A stretch of DNA of 41,621 nucleotides from Phycisphaerales bacterium (GTDB lineage Bacteria; Planctomycetota; Phycisphaerae; UBA1845; UTPLA1). The notes beneath the pieces were generated by a model. It was not told the DNA's origin. It saw only the letters and a list, made by a program, of their open reading frames with translations, and did not search any database. This document shows, piece by piece, positions 15,415 to 23,952 of the stretch; position 1 is the first letter of the stretch, and every line of letters begins with the position of its first letter. Made by a program: the position numbers and the translations under genes. The stretch lies in assembly GCA_022360095.1 (NCBI GenBank), contig JAKSDK010000918.1, positions 1 through 41,621 on the forward strand, read 5' to 3'.

Positions 15415-16464
15415 CTATTGCGACCTTCGGTAGAGCAACGAGAGAAAGATCGGCACACCGACAATGGCGGTGACGACGCCGGTCGGCAATTGTGTGCTGC
15501 CGAGCGGCTGGTCGATCAGCGCGCCCGCCCACCCGAGGACAAGTTGGGAAATCCAGTCGCAAAGTGCGAGAAAAACACCGCCGATCAATGCGGAGGCTGG
15601 TAAAAGGATTCGGCAGTCGTGACCGACGATCAGCGCGGCAAGCTGCGGCACGACCAGTCCTACGAAGCCGATGGGCCCGCACGCGGCCACCACGGCAGCG
15701 GTGGCCAGGGAGGCGAAGAGTATACAAACGACCTGGAGGCGTGCGACGTGAACGCCTCTGGATCGTGCAATCTCCTCTCCAATTGCATATTGGTTGAGCG
15801 ACTTTGCGGACAGAATGAGAACAAGCCACGATGGCAGGAAAAGCGGCAGGTTCGAGATGGATTCCTTCATGCCGATCGAGACGACGGACCCCATCATCCA
15901 TCTTACCATGGCAAAGGTCTGACGTTCGGTGGAAAGATATTGGATGAACATCATCATGGCGGAGCAGAAGAGGCCCATTGTCACGCCGGCGAGAAGCAAC
16001 TCCGTCGTTGTGAACCGTCGGGCGCCGCGTGTGAACAGAAAGACCAGTCCGATCACCAGGAGCGCGCCGGCGAACGCCGCCAGCGAAATGCCCGAGACAC
16101 CGAACAGAGAAACCTGTAATCCGATTTTGATGGCGACGACCGCGCCGAGTGAACCGCCGCTGGCCACTCCTAGCGTATAGGGTGTGGCCAAAGGGTTTCT
16201 GAAAAGCGTCTGGAAGACGGCGCCACAGAGGCCGAGCGTGATGCCTGCCTGCAGGGCGAGGAGAGTGCGGGGCATTCGCAAAACAAAGCCGATCCGATAC
16301 GCAAGTGCATCGGTGTCACGCTGGAAGTATGAGCGCCATGCGTCGAAGAGGCCGAAGTGATGCGACTCCGTCCCAATCCCCGGGCTGATCAGGATGACGG
16401 CCAGCAACAAAAAGGTGCACAGGCCGAGGAAGCCGAAATAACGAGCCGGGCTCAGCCGTGTCAT
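15415..16464 (-). CDS. FecCD/BtuC-type ABC transporter permease
   Basis: A 349-residue polytopic membrane protein with about ten hydrophobic segments. FecCD-family motifs are present: RMPRTLLALQAGITLGLCGA near the second helix, NPLATPYTLGVASG near 90, and ACGPIGFVGLVVPQLA followed by the LPASALIGGVFLALCD segment near the end. It forms the inner-membrane channel for a metal-chelate such as cobalamin, haem or a ferric siderophore. The ATG start overlaps the stop of the ATPase gene (ATGA), so the two are translationally coupled; a longer reading upstream would overlap the ATPase gene needlessly. It is the last gene of the operon binding protein-ATPase-permease. Confidence 0.9.
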   Translation of the reverse strand: MTRLSPARYFGFLGLCTFLLLAVILISPGIGTESHHFGLFDAWRSYFQRDTDALAYRIGFVLRMPRTLLALQAGITLGLCGAVFQTLFRNPLATPYTLGVASGGSLGAVVAIKIGLQVSLFGVSGISLAAFAGALLVIGLVFLFTRGARRFTTTELLLAGVTMGLFCSAMMMFIQYLSTERQTFAMVRWMMGSVVSIGMKESISNLPLFLPSWLVLILSAKSLNQYAIGEEIARSRGVHVARLQVVCILFASLATAAVVAACGPIGFVGLVVPQLAALIVGHDCRILLPASALIGGVFLALCDWISQLVLGWAGALIDQPLGSTQLPTGVVTAIVGVPIFLSLLYRRSQ

Positions 16465-17294
16465 GTGTCGTCCTCTTGAGCTTCGTCGGGCATCGATTTT
16501 GGCTTCAAAGGGACCAGCCATGGATGTGTATCGTGGTCCGCCCGAGCGCTCGCCAGCTCCACGTTGTACACGGACTCAAGGACCTCCGGCGTCATCACGG
16601 AGGCGGGGGGGCCGGCGGCGATTTCGAATCCGTCGTTGAGAAGCAGGACGTGCGTGCAAAATCGGGCGGCGAGATTAATGTCATGCGTGACGACCACGAC
16701 AAGGAGATGACGCTCGATCGCCAAGCGTTGGAGAAGTTCGAAAATACTGAGTTGATAGTGAAGATCCAGAGAGGCTGTCGGTTCATCAAGCAGAAAAGTG
16801 GATGGCTGCTGTGCAAGGGCGGCAGCGATATGCACGCGCTGAGCTTCTCCGCCCGACAGCGTGCGAAGGGGACGATCGGAAAATGCGATGGTTTGGGTGC
16901 TTTTCATCGCCTGTGCCGCAATCTTTCGATCGGCGGCGTTGTCGAACAAACCGAGACGGCGATAAGGGTGACGTCCCATCAATACGATGTCTCCGGCAGA
17001 CGTTGTCAGATCGTGTGCAAGCTGCTGGGGGAGGAAGGCCGTTCGTTTCGCTCGTTGGTGCCAGGGAATGTTGCCGAGGGGGCGGTCCTCCAGCAAGATT
17101 TGACCCGACGTTGGTGTCCACAAGCCTGCTAAGAGCCTGAGCACCGTGCTCTTGCCGGCGCCGTTCGGCCCGATGATTCCCCAACACTGACCTGCAAACA
17201 TATCCAATGACAGCGGTTTGAGAAAATCCGGACGATTCGGGAAACCGAAGGTCACGTTCGCGGCGCGCAGAACCGGCGTCGTTTCGTCAGTCAA
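16461..17294 (-). CDS. FecE/BtuD-type ABC transporter ATP-binding protein
   Basis: A 277-residue ABC ATPase. Walker A is GPNGAGKSTVL (about 42-52), the Q-loop is FLPQQLA, the signature LSGGEAQR (about 146-153), Walker B FLLDEPTAS (about 167-175) and the switch His in VVTHDINLA. It energises import through the FecCD-type permease. The start is TTG inside the 3' end of the binding-protein gene (8-bp overlap) with GGAGG 6 nt upstream; a longer in-frame start would overlap that gene further with no better signal. The substrate follows the binding protein, so cobalamin, haem and siderophores all remain possible. Confidence 0.9.
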   Translation of the reverse strand: MTDETTPVLRAANVTFGFPNRPDFLKPLSLDMFAGQCWGIIGPNGAGKSTVLRLLAGLWTPTSGQILLEDRPLGNIPWHQRAKRTAFLPQQLAHDLTTSAGDIVLMGRHPYRRLGLFDNAADRKIAAQAMKSTQTIAFSDRPLRTLSGGEAQRVHIAAALAQQPSTFLLDEPTASLDLHYQLSIFELLQRLAIERHLLVVVVTHDINLAARFCTHVLLLNDGFEIAAGPPASVMTPEVLESVYNVELASARADHDTHPWLVPLKPKSMPDEAQEDDT

Positions 17295-18198
17295 TCTGCA
17301 CCTCCGGATGCAGAAGCCGTGCCATGCGGGCAATCGACTCGACGATGCGCGGAGAGGGGATGATCAAATCGTTGTCCGTGATGATATGGATACGATTGTT
17401 TTTGGCTGCGGGCATGTTTCCCAGATTCCGCCATTGTTCAATGATTTTTCCGCGCCGAGTTTCCGTGATGTCTTTTATCTCCGGAAGGACTTCGATAATC
17501 ACATCGGGCTGGGCCGCGAGGATGGATTCCAGGCTGACCTCGGGATACAGCACCTTCCGGTCGCCGAAGATGTTCTCTCCGCCCGCCCTGGAGATGATCA
17601 CATCGACAAAAGTATTTTTTCCCATCGTGATGACGCGGGACAACGAATCAGGATTGCGTTCGGTCGTGAAGAGGACGCGAGGTCGTGGTCTTTCAGAAAC
17701 GGCGTCGGCGATTTTGTCGATTTGCGTTCGCATGTCGCGGATCAGTTTTTTTGCCGACGTCTTCTTTTCGAGGATCGCACCGAGTTGAGAAATCGCGATG
17801 AAGATATCGTCGAACGCTTGTGTGGGGTCGCGATAGAGACGAATTTGATTCGCTTCGCACAGTCTTTCGACTTCCGGAATGCGGCCTCGGATCACAACCA
17901 GATCCGGTTTCAGCCGGAGGATCTTTTCCAGGTCGGGGTCGATCAGTCCGCCGACCCGCTCCTTAAGCGAAAGTTCGGGGGGGTACTTGCAGTACCGGCT
18001 TACGCCGACGAGGCGGTCGGCCTCTCCCAGGGCGGCGATAATCTCAGCGGCATTCGGCGCGATGGTGACGATACGCTTGGGGAGTGTTGCCGGCGATGGA
18101 GCGGATTCCGCGTGCTTCGAATCACATCGAACCCAAAGCACGGCGATCAGCACGACGACGAGCGATGCGGCGATTCTGTTTTGGGATGCTCTGTTCAT
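17287..18198 (-). CDS. Metal-chelate-binding protein of the ABC importer (BtuF/FecB-like)
   Basis: A 303-residue exported protein of the helical-backbone binding-protein family. The hydrophobic signal (SLVVVLIAVLWV) ends at Cys25, which could be a lipid-anchor cysteine although the preceding V-R is an unusual lipobox. Family features: RIVTIAPNAAEIIAALG (about 42-58), VGVSRYCKYP (about 64-73), PDLVVIRG and QPDVIIEVLP. The YCKYP motif resembles the BtuF/cobalamin-type group, but the ligand cannot be fixed. It is the first gene of the operon, divergent from purQ. No cobalamin riboswitch is visible in the short leader. Start is ATG with no strong ribosome binding site. Confidence 0.87.
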   Translation of the reverse strand: MNRASQNRIAASLVVVLIAVLWVRCDSKHAESAPSPATLPKRIVTIAPNAAEIIAALGEADRLVGVSRYCKYPPELSLKERVGGLIDPDLEKILRLKPDLVVIRGRIPEVERLCEANQIRLYRDPTQAFDDIFIAISQLGAILEKKTSAKKLIRDMRTQIDKIADAVSERPRPRVLFTTERNPDSLSRVITMGKNTFVDVIISRAGGENIFGDRKVLYPEVSLESILAAQPDVIIEVLPEIKDITETRRGKIIEQWRNLGNMPAAKNNRIHIITDNDLIIPSPRIVESIARMARLLHPEVQID

Positions 18199-18238
18199 TG
18201 ATGACCAGCCGGACGATGGTGAACATTATCCAGGCGTC

Positions 18239-18267
18239 ATTGTCGAGTTTGGCAGAGTCGGCGTCAA
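18239..18267 (-). promoter_or_regulatory. Promoter of the metal-chelate transporter operon
   Basis: TTGACG (18262-18267) and GACAAT (18239-18244) are separated by exactly 17 nt on the minus strand. The expected leader is about 35 nt. No Fur-like palindrome overlaps these boxes, and there is no room for a riboswitch. Confidence 0.55.
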
Positions 18268-18327
18268 AGCATCGATCACGGCGCCTGATATTTGCAGCCG
18301 ACGGATGATTTTCGCGGAGAAGCGCGA

Positions 18328-18333
18328 TACAAT
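18328..18333 (+). promoter_or_regulatory. -10 box 6 nt before purQ start
   Basis: TACAAT precedes the purQ ATG by only 6 nt and no Shine-Dalgarno is present. This spacing predicts a transcript that begins at or next to the start codon. No good -35 was seen. Confidence 0.5.
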
Positions 18334-18339
18334 GCGACG

Positions 18340-19116
18340 ATGGCTACCGTTCGAGTTCTTGTACTTCGCGCGCCGGGAATCAACTGTGATGAGGAGACGG
18401 CCTACGCCTGGGAAATGGCCGGTGCTCAGGCGGATCGATTGCACATCAAGCGGCTGATCGAAAATCCGAGGCAGCTCGACGACTATCAAGTGTTGACCGT
18501 GCCGGGCGGGTTCAGCTACGGCGATGACATCGCCAGCGGCAGGATTCTGGCGAACCAGCTTAAGCATTATCTGAAGGGCGCGATCCACGCATTTCTTGAT
18601 CGTGGTGGTTTGGTTCTGGGCATCTGCAACGGGTTCCAGGTTCTGGTGCGGATGGGATTGTTGCCCGGGCCGCCGGAAGACGTTGCAGTTTCGTTGACGC
18701 TGAATGATTCGGGGCGCTATGAGGATCGATGGGTTCGCGTCCGGGCCGAGGTGGCGAACTGCCCGTTTCTGGTTCAGGGAGAGACCTATCATTTGCCCGT
18801 GGCTCACGCCGAGGGGAAGGTCGTCGTAGGGGGGGACGCCGAGAAGTTGGCGGAGTCCGGACGGGTCGCCCTGCGGTACGTCGATCAGGATGGTCAACCG
18901 CCGAGTTATCCCGAAAACCCCAATGGCAGCATTGAAAACGCGGCTGGGCTGACCGATAGCACTGGGAGGGTGTTCGGGCTGATGCCTCATCCTGAGCGAA
19001 ATATTCTGGCGACACACTGCCCTCACGGCACCCGTGATATCAGTCTTGATAATGACGCCGAGCCGGCGTGTGACGGAGCACGTATCTTTCACAGCGCTTT
19101 TGAATTCCTCTCGTAG
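18340..19116 (+). CDS. purQ: Phosphoribosylformylglycinamidine synthase, glutamine amidotransferase subunit
   Basis: A 258-residue class-I glutamine amidotransferase. The N-terminal LVLRAPGINCDEETAYAWE motif, the oxyanion strand GGFSYGDDIASG (about 48-59), the nucleophile Cys in LGICNGFQVL (about 87-96) and the catalytic His in LMPHPERN (about 216-223) are diagnostic of PurQ. It releases ammonia from glutamine for PurL in the fourth step of purine synthesis. The start is the ATG of MATVRVLVL; an upstream in-frame TTG would add 16 residues without family support. PurL and PurS are not in the window. It is divergent from the transporter operon and followed by a lipoprotein gene with its own ribosome binding site. 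Confidence 0.93.
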   Translation: MATVRVLVLRAPGINCDEETAYAWEMAGAQADRLHIKRLIENPRQLDDYQVLTVPGGFSYGDDIASGRILANQLKHYLKGAIHAFLDRGGLVLGICNGFQVLVRMGLLPGPPEDVAVSLTLNDSGRYEDRWVRVRAEVANCPFLVQGETYHLPVAHAEGKVVVGGDAEKLAESGRVALRYVDQDGQPPSYPENPNGSIENAAGLTDSTGRVFGLMPHPERNILATHCPHGTRDISLDNDAEPACDGARIFHSAFEFLS

Positions 19117-19241
19117 CGCAACTCCTTAAACACATCCTGAGATTCGAGCACGCCTCCCATCAAGCACCGTCGACAGTCGCGTCGATATTCGGACTGTCCT
19201 CCGACGAGTTGATGCCACCCGATTGTGGAAAGGATGCCGAC

Positions 19242-21284
19242 ATGTGGTCATGTTCACGGGTAATGGGGTTTCTTCTTATTAGTTCCGGATTTGTCGCGGC
19301 CGCATGCAATGATCGTCCGGCCCCGTTTGAGGCTGACGCGCGACCTTCACACGCAGATCGGGCGGCGCCCTTCGATCCGCCTCGAGCCTATCCGGCATGG
19401 GCTTATGATCAACCGGAATACGTGTATCCCGCTGAAAGATTGGAACCGGAAGTTCGTCTCGCGTCGGGTGATCCGTTGCATTACTACACGGCAGACAACG
19501 TCGTGATGGTCAGTCATCCCAATGGCGATGCATCTGAAGAAACTCCTCGCGTTGCGATCTGGTGGACCGGGGACAACGGTTTGAACTGGCACAAATCCGG
19601 ATATTTTGGTCTCGGTCAATCTTACTTCCCTTTCGAAGCGGTGACGGACGGCGACTTTGGTATTCGCTTCATCGGACCAGGGCAGTCGCCGGCGGAGCAT
19701 GCCCCTGCGTATCCTGAGCGTGTCTATCATGTGGACACGACGGAACCCGAAGTCGAGGTGACGATTGATCCGGTACAGGGATGGTACAATGTCGGCCAAT
19801 TGATCAGTCTCTCCTGGCGTGCGTCGGACTACCACCTTTCCGAATATCCGGTGCGTATCAGCCTGCTCAAGGATTATGCGATCAGCGAGCAGGAGTCGAT
19901 CGAGCTTCAGCGCGATCTGGCTCCGACGGGTTCGATAAACTATGAAATACCATTGGAGGCGTTGGACCATGAGATCGTCTTCAGGGTTGAGGCGATCGAT
20001 CGCGCTTGTAATCTCGGAATGGCTTTTTCACATCCTCTTCAGATCGTTGCAGCGCCGACGGATAGGGTCGGTCATGATGACGACGCCAGCATTGTGGGGC
20101 TCACGACTCACGAAGACGAACTTCTCGATGACGATTCGACCATGGAAGAAATCAAGGAGATGATCGCTGTTGACATAGCGGCGCTCACGGAAGATTCCAA
20201 ACCGGAGATTGCCAAGGATGCATCACCGCGGTTTAGGCGATGGACAACAATCCTGGCTGATACGTCGGCTGATCTGAAAGAGGCGATTTGGGAATTCGCG
20301 GCCCTGATCGAAGCCGGGGTCGAAGAGGATGCGGAGCATTTCGTCGACGATCAAGACAACTCTTTCGTCACCGATGCGGGGGGGGACGAGCCGCCGGTCT
20401 ATGGAATGGATGAACCGTTGGATGAAAGTCCTGGACAATTCGCGGAGGCCAGGATGGACACCATCTTTGTGAGCGAGCGGTCTGAATCCGAGTTTGCATT
20501 TGAGGAAGAAGGCGAATCGGGCTTCGTTCCGGCCCTTGACTCAACGACATCCGGATCAACGTTGATTGTCGGCTCGTCTCGACCGGTGCCGTTTGCAACA
20601 GCCGTCGCCCGGCTGCCCAACGCCGATTCAGATCTGCTTTGGGCCGGCTCCGAGTCCGGGGCTTCGGAATTCACGGAAAGTGAACTGGCATCGAATCAGG
20701 GCGAGGGCGAGGAATGGTCGGACGTCGATGTGAACCCAATGACGCCGGTCGAACCGGTGACACCCGAGGTCGTGGCATCGCGAACGGTGGAACTGCCGGT
20801 CCAGGTCGAAACGACGGATGTCCGTGATGTATCCGATGTCTCCACGGTTGAGGTCGAGACCGTCGAGTCCGCTCCAATCATGGTCGCCGTGTCAGAGCCC
20901 GGGCCCGAACCCGAACCAGAACCCGAACCCAAGCTTGATTCCCGGTCATCGGTGATCGATCGAGTGCCTGGCGATCTCAGTTCGATCGATTTGACTTACG
21001 GCAATGGCATGTTGATTCCGTTGCCGGCGACCGTTGGGGCGACTCAGCCACGGACAGTGTTTGCGACGGCTCATCCCTGGCGCGCACTGGGTCGGACGCA
21101 GGGTTCGCTCGTACGGACCGTGTGGAGTTTGCCCGAGCAGCGGCAGAGATTCGGAAGGCGATCGACATTCAAGGGTCGATTTCTGGCGGACCATCCCACC
21201 CTTCGCACCGTGGCCGAGCCGGCGGAATCGACACGCGTCTTTGCCGGTACAGTCGGCGAGGCGGTGGGTGGCGATGCGCCCTGA
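19242..21284 (+). CDS. Large acidic lipoprotein of unknown function
   Basis: A 680-residue exported protein. The signal GFLLISSGFVAAAC is a good lipobox with Cys22 as lipid-anchored residue. Residues about 60-270 look folded: WWTGDNGLNW and VYHVDTTEPEVEV suggest beta-sandwich modules of the kind found in cell-surface proteins. From about 280 onward the protein is highly acidic and low in complexity, with many Glu/Asp runs and a PEPEPEPEP stretch near 558-568, then a short basic C-terminal tail. Start ATG 19242 was chosen because AAGGA lies 8 nt upstream and it gives a proper lipoprotein signal; the frame is open 33 bp further upstream. Possibly a cell-envelope spacer that reaches toward peptidoglycan or an outer layer. 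No known family was recognised. Confidence 0.72.
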   Translation: MWSCSRVMGFLLISSGFVAAACNDRPAPFEADARPSHADRAAPFDPPRAYPAWAYDQPEYVYPAERLEPEVRLASGDPLHYYTADNVVMVSHPNGDASEETPRVAIWWTGDNGLNWHKSGYFGLGQSYFPFEAVTDGDFGIRFIGPGQSPAEHAPAYPERVYHVDTTEPEVEVTIDPVQGWYNVGQLISLSWRASDYHLSEYPVRISLLKDYAISEQESIELQRDLAPTGSINYEIPLEALDHEIVFRVEAIDRACNLGMAFSHPLQIVAAPTDRVGHDDDASIVGLTTHEDELLDDDSTMEEIKEMIAVDIAALTEDSKPEIAKDASPRFRRWTTILADTSADLKEAIWEFAALIEAGVEEDAEHFVDDQDNSFVTDAGGDEPPVYGMDEPLDESPGQFAEARMDTIFVSERSESEFAFEEEGESGFVPALDSTTSGSTLIVGSSRPVPFATAVARLPNADSDLLWAGSESGASEFTESELASNQGEGEEWSDVDVNPMTPVEPVTPEVVASRTVELPVQVETTDVRDVSDVSTVEVETVESAPIMVAVSEPGPEPEPEPEPKLDSRSSVIDRVPGDLSSIDLTYGNGMLIPLPATVGATQPRTVFATAHPWRALGRTQGSLVRTVWSLPEQRQRFGRRSTFKGRFLADHPTLRTVAEPAESTRVFAGTVGEAVGGDAP

Positions 21285-21328
21285 TCCGAGATGATCCACA
21301 CCGATCGATGCATGGGCTTTTCACGTTT

Positions 21329-22339
21329 TCACGGCGTGACGACGATTTTGCCGAATGAGTCGCCGTCTTCCATTTTCTTTTGCGCTTGCGCGAGATCGGC
21401 AAGCGGCCATACGCTGTCGATCAACGGTCGGACGAGACCGCGGTGAGCCATGTTCCACGCGCCCTCGATCTGCTTCTCGTCGGCATAGAACTCGATGATG
21501 CCCTTGAGCGTGATTTCCTGAAACATCAACTTCGAGACGTCCAACGAGGCGTGGAGTCCGCCGACCATACCGAGAACGATCCATCGGCCTCCGCGGGCCA
21601 TGACTTCGAGTGTCTTTGGCGCCGTATCGCCCCAGACAGGGTCGAATGCGACGTGAACGCCTTGCCCCCCGGTCAGCTCCTTGACCACTTGTCGGAAGTC
21701 CTGCTCTCGATAATTGACAGCATGATCCGCTCCGAGCAGTTCTTTTGCCTTCGTGCACTTTTCATTGGAGCCTGCCGTGGTGATGACGGTGGCGCCGACA
21801 GCTTTGGCCACCTGAATCGCGGACATGCCTGCTCCGCTGCCGGCGGCGTGAATCAGAACGAACTCACCGGGCTTCACTGCGGCATGGAGAATGAGTCCGT
21901 AGTACGCCGTCAGATAGACGCATCCGAAGGCGGCGGCCTCTTCGAAGGAGTACCCCAGCGGTTTCGGAGCGAGGCAATGAGCGGGCACGACGACCTGTTC
22001 CGCGAAACCGCCCGGCCTTGCCGTCCCGATGATGTCGAGAATTCCACGGGCTTTGGGACCGGTCACTCGGGCGTTCACAACGACGTCTTCTCCGATTCTC
22101 TCTTTCTTAACGCCGGGGCCGACGGCGGCCACCTCGCCCGCGATATCGAATCCGCCGATGTGCGGCATTTTGAAGCCGGGCATCGGCGCGGCGCCGGAGC
22201 GTAAGAATACGTCCAGGCGATTCAGCGCCGCGGCTTTGACGCGCACGACGGCGTCGCCTTCGCCAGGCTGCGGATCGGGAACGTCTTCATACTCGAGGAC
22301 TTCGACGGGACCGGTTTCATGAAATCGAACGGCCTTCAT
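21329..22339 (-). CDS. NADPH:quinone-oxidoreductase-like enzyme (MDR superfamily)
   Basis: A 336-residue medium-chain dehydrogenase/reductase. The catalytic-domain start MKAVRFHETGPVEVLEYED, the substrate-channel motif AAALNRLDVFLRSG (about 40-53) and the cofactor motif GSGAGMSAIQVAKAVGA (about 146-162) place it in the quinone-reductase branch. The zinc ligands of alcohol dehydrogenases are not present (GGFDIAG replaces GHE-type motifs), so it should be a zinc-free reductase. The start is ATG with AGGAG 9 nt upstream; a longer frame adds 26 residues without support. It lies convergent to the lipoprotein gene and upstream of the rho 3' end. The actual substrate is unknown. Confidence 0.85.
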   Translation of the reverse strand: MKAVRFHETGPVEVLEYEDVPDPQPGEGDAVVRVKAAALNRLDVFLRSGAAPMPGFKMPHIGGFDIAGEVAAVGPGVKKERIGEDVVVNARVTGPKARGILDIIGTARPGGFAEQVVVPAHCLAPKPLGYSFEEAAAFGCVYLTAYYGLILHAAVKPGEFVLIHAAGSGAGMSAIQVAKAVGATVITTAGSNEKCTKAKELLGADHAVNYREQDFRQVVKELTGGQGVHVAFDPVWGDTAPKTLEVMARGGRWIVLGMVGGLHASLDVSKLMFQEITLKGIIEFYADEKQIEGAWNMAHRGLVRPLIDSVWPLADLAQAQKKMEDGDSFGKIVVTP

Positions 22340-22454
22340 GTTTCGTTTCTCCTGTTGATTAGATGACCGAAGATGCAGTCGATACGCTGTCGAACCGACG
22401 GAGCGGAGCTGCGTCACCGTGCATCATCTTCGCGACAGAGGTGATTGGATCGTA

Positions 22455-23609
22455 TCAGGAGGCCAGATTGGCAAGGTACTTCTGGTTCGAATCGAATTTT
22501 CCGAGTTCGCCGAGGATGGTTTCCATCTGCTGTGGCGGCGACATCGAGAGCAGCCGGCGACGGACCCTTGCCATCTTATCACACGCTTCCTCCCCGAGGA
22601 GCATTTCTTCCTTGCGCGTCCCCGATTCCGCGAGATTCTTGGCAGGCCAGATGCGGAGGTTGGCCAGCTCGCGCGAGAGCACGAGTTCCATGTTGCCGGT
22701 GCCTTTGAATTCTTGAAAGATGAAGTCGTCCATTCGGCTGCCGGTTTCGATGAGAACCGAGGCGATGATGGTCAGGCTGCCGCCGTTTTCAATTTTACGA
22801 GCGGCACCGAAGATATGCTTCGGTGTGACGAGCGCGCGAATGTCAAGTCCCCCGGTCATCGTTCGCCCGCTTGAACCGACCAGATTGTTGTAGGCTCGTC
22901 CAAGGCGAGTGAGCGAATCGAACAGAATCACGACGTCTCGTCCGGTTTCAACGAATCGTTTTGCCTTCGCGATCATGAGTTCGGCGATTCGGGCGTGATT
23001 CTTGGGTTCGTGGTCATTGCTGGAGTAGACAACCTCGGGATCGCCGTTTTGCCAGCCGGAGCCGTCTTTGCAGACGGTACGCCGCATCTCGGTGACTTCC
23101 TCGGGCCTTTCGTCGACGAGCAACATCATCAACAGCACATCAGGATGGTTGGTGCGAATCCCGTGAGCCATCTGCTGGAGCAGGATGGTTTTGCCGGTTC
23201 GAGGCGGGGCGACAATCAGGCCGCGCTGGCCCTTGCCGATCGGCGTAAAGAGATCGACGATTCGCATCGACATGGAGCCGTCGCCCGTCTCGAACTTGAG
23301 TTGCTCAGTCGGGTGCACGACGGGCAAATCATCAAACGAGCCCACTTCTCCGTAAACGTCCGGCTTTTTTTCGCCGATGGTTTCGATTTCGCGTACGAAC
23401 GGTCGCCCTCGACCCTTCTTACCGATTCCCACGAGACTCGTGATGGGCTCTCCACCCCGAAGACGAAATTTCTCAACCATATCGCGCGTGACTTGCGGGT
23501 CCTGTGGATGTACCGAATAGTTTCGCTTCGGATCTCTCAGGTATCCGGATCTCTTGTCATTGAGTTCCAGGATGCCGGTGAAGTGTTTGTTCCCTGCTTG
23601 CTTTGCCAT
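22455..23609 (-). CDS. rho: Transcription termination factor Rho (short form)
   Basis: A 384-residue hexameric RNA helicase of the Rho family. Visible motifs: a divergent cold-shock-like RNA-binding domain (about 9-105), Walker A APPRTGKTILL, LVDERPEEVTEM, Walker B-like VVILFDSLTRLGRAYN, FKGTGNMEL (secondary RNA site) and SGTRKEE. Compared with E. coli Rho it lacks the N-terminal helical bundle, has about 12 extra residues (CKDGSGWQNGDP) after TEMRRTV, and has Arg where the Q-loop Lys normally stands (GSSGRTMTGG). The start is ATG with AGGA about 10 nt upstream; the in-frame start 51 bp upstream is not supported. The leader of about 270 nt may allow autoregulation. Confidence 0.93.
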   Translation of the reverse strand: MAKQAGNKHFTGILELNDKRSGYLRDPKRNYSVHPQDPQVTRDMVEKFRLRGGEPITSLVGIGKKGRGRPFVREIETIGEKKPDVYGEVGSFDDLPVVHPTEQLKFETGDGSMSMRIVDLFTPIGKGQRGLIVAPPRTGKTILLQQMAHGIRTNHPDVLLMMLLVDERPEEVTEMRRTVCKDGSGWQNGDPEVVYSSNDHEPKNHARIAELMIAKAKRFVETGRDVVILFDSLTRLGRAYNNLVGSSGRTMTGGLDIRALVTPKHIFGAARKIENGGSLTIIASVLIETGSRMDDFIFQEFKGTGNMELVLSRELANLRIWPAKNLAESGTRKEEMLLGEEACDKMARVRRRLLSMSPPQQMETILGELGKFDSNQKYLANLAS

Positions 23610-23952
23610 CGATCTAGATTCCTGTTTCGTGATACTGGCAGGTAGGTTCCTGCTGGACAAACTTATTCAACTTGGATCCATTCGCGCCCGGGCGAGTGTG
23701 GAGGTGTTCGAGCCACGTTTGCGAGGAGGCGGGCCCACTTGAAACGATTTGTCCGGTCCCGACCGTCGTGCCGGAGTCTCGTTTTCTGGAGATTCGTGGT
23801 TAAACCCGAGCCGCGCCATCAAAGATCTCTCGGGAGACATCATGAATCCCTGAGTGGCTGGCTGTTGCGAACCAACTCATTATACTCTATTTGCGACCAA
23901 GGTCGAGTCGGGCGTGGTCCGGTCCACGAGGTCCGGAAACCGGGCGGTTTTG
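23610..23952. other. Intergenic rho leader region
   Basis: About 340 bp between the kinase gene and rho, both on the minus strand. A -10 box TATAAT sits at 23879-23884 on the minus strand; its -35 is poor. A transcript from there would give rho a leader of about 265 nt. Two hairpins (CCGG..CCGG around 23918-23935 and AAACC/GGTTT around 23940-23955) could end the kinase transcript, but neither has a U-tract. No gene seen. Confidence 0.45.

Noticed and set aside
18199..18339. Cobalamin riboswitch upstream of the metal-chelate importer
   Set aside because: The leader is only about 35 nt and no B12-box-like sequence is visible.
20894..20940. Short repeats encoding Pro-Glu as a mobile or CRISPR-type repeat
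   Set aside because: It is an in-frame low-complexity part of the lipoprotein gene.
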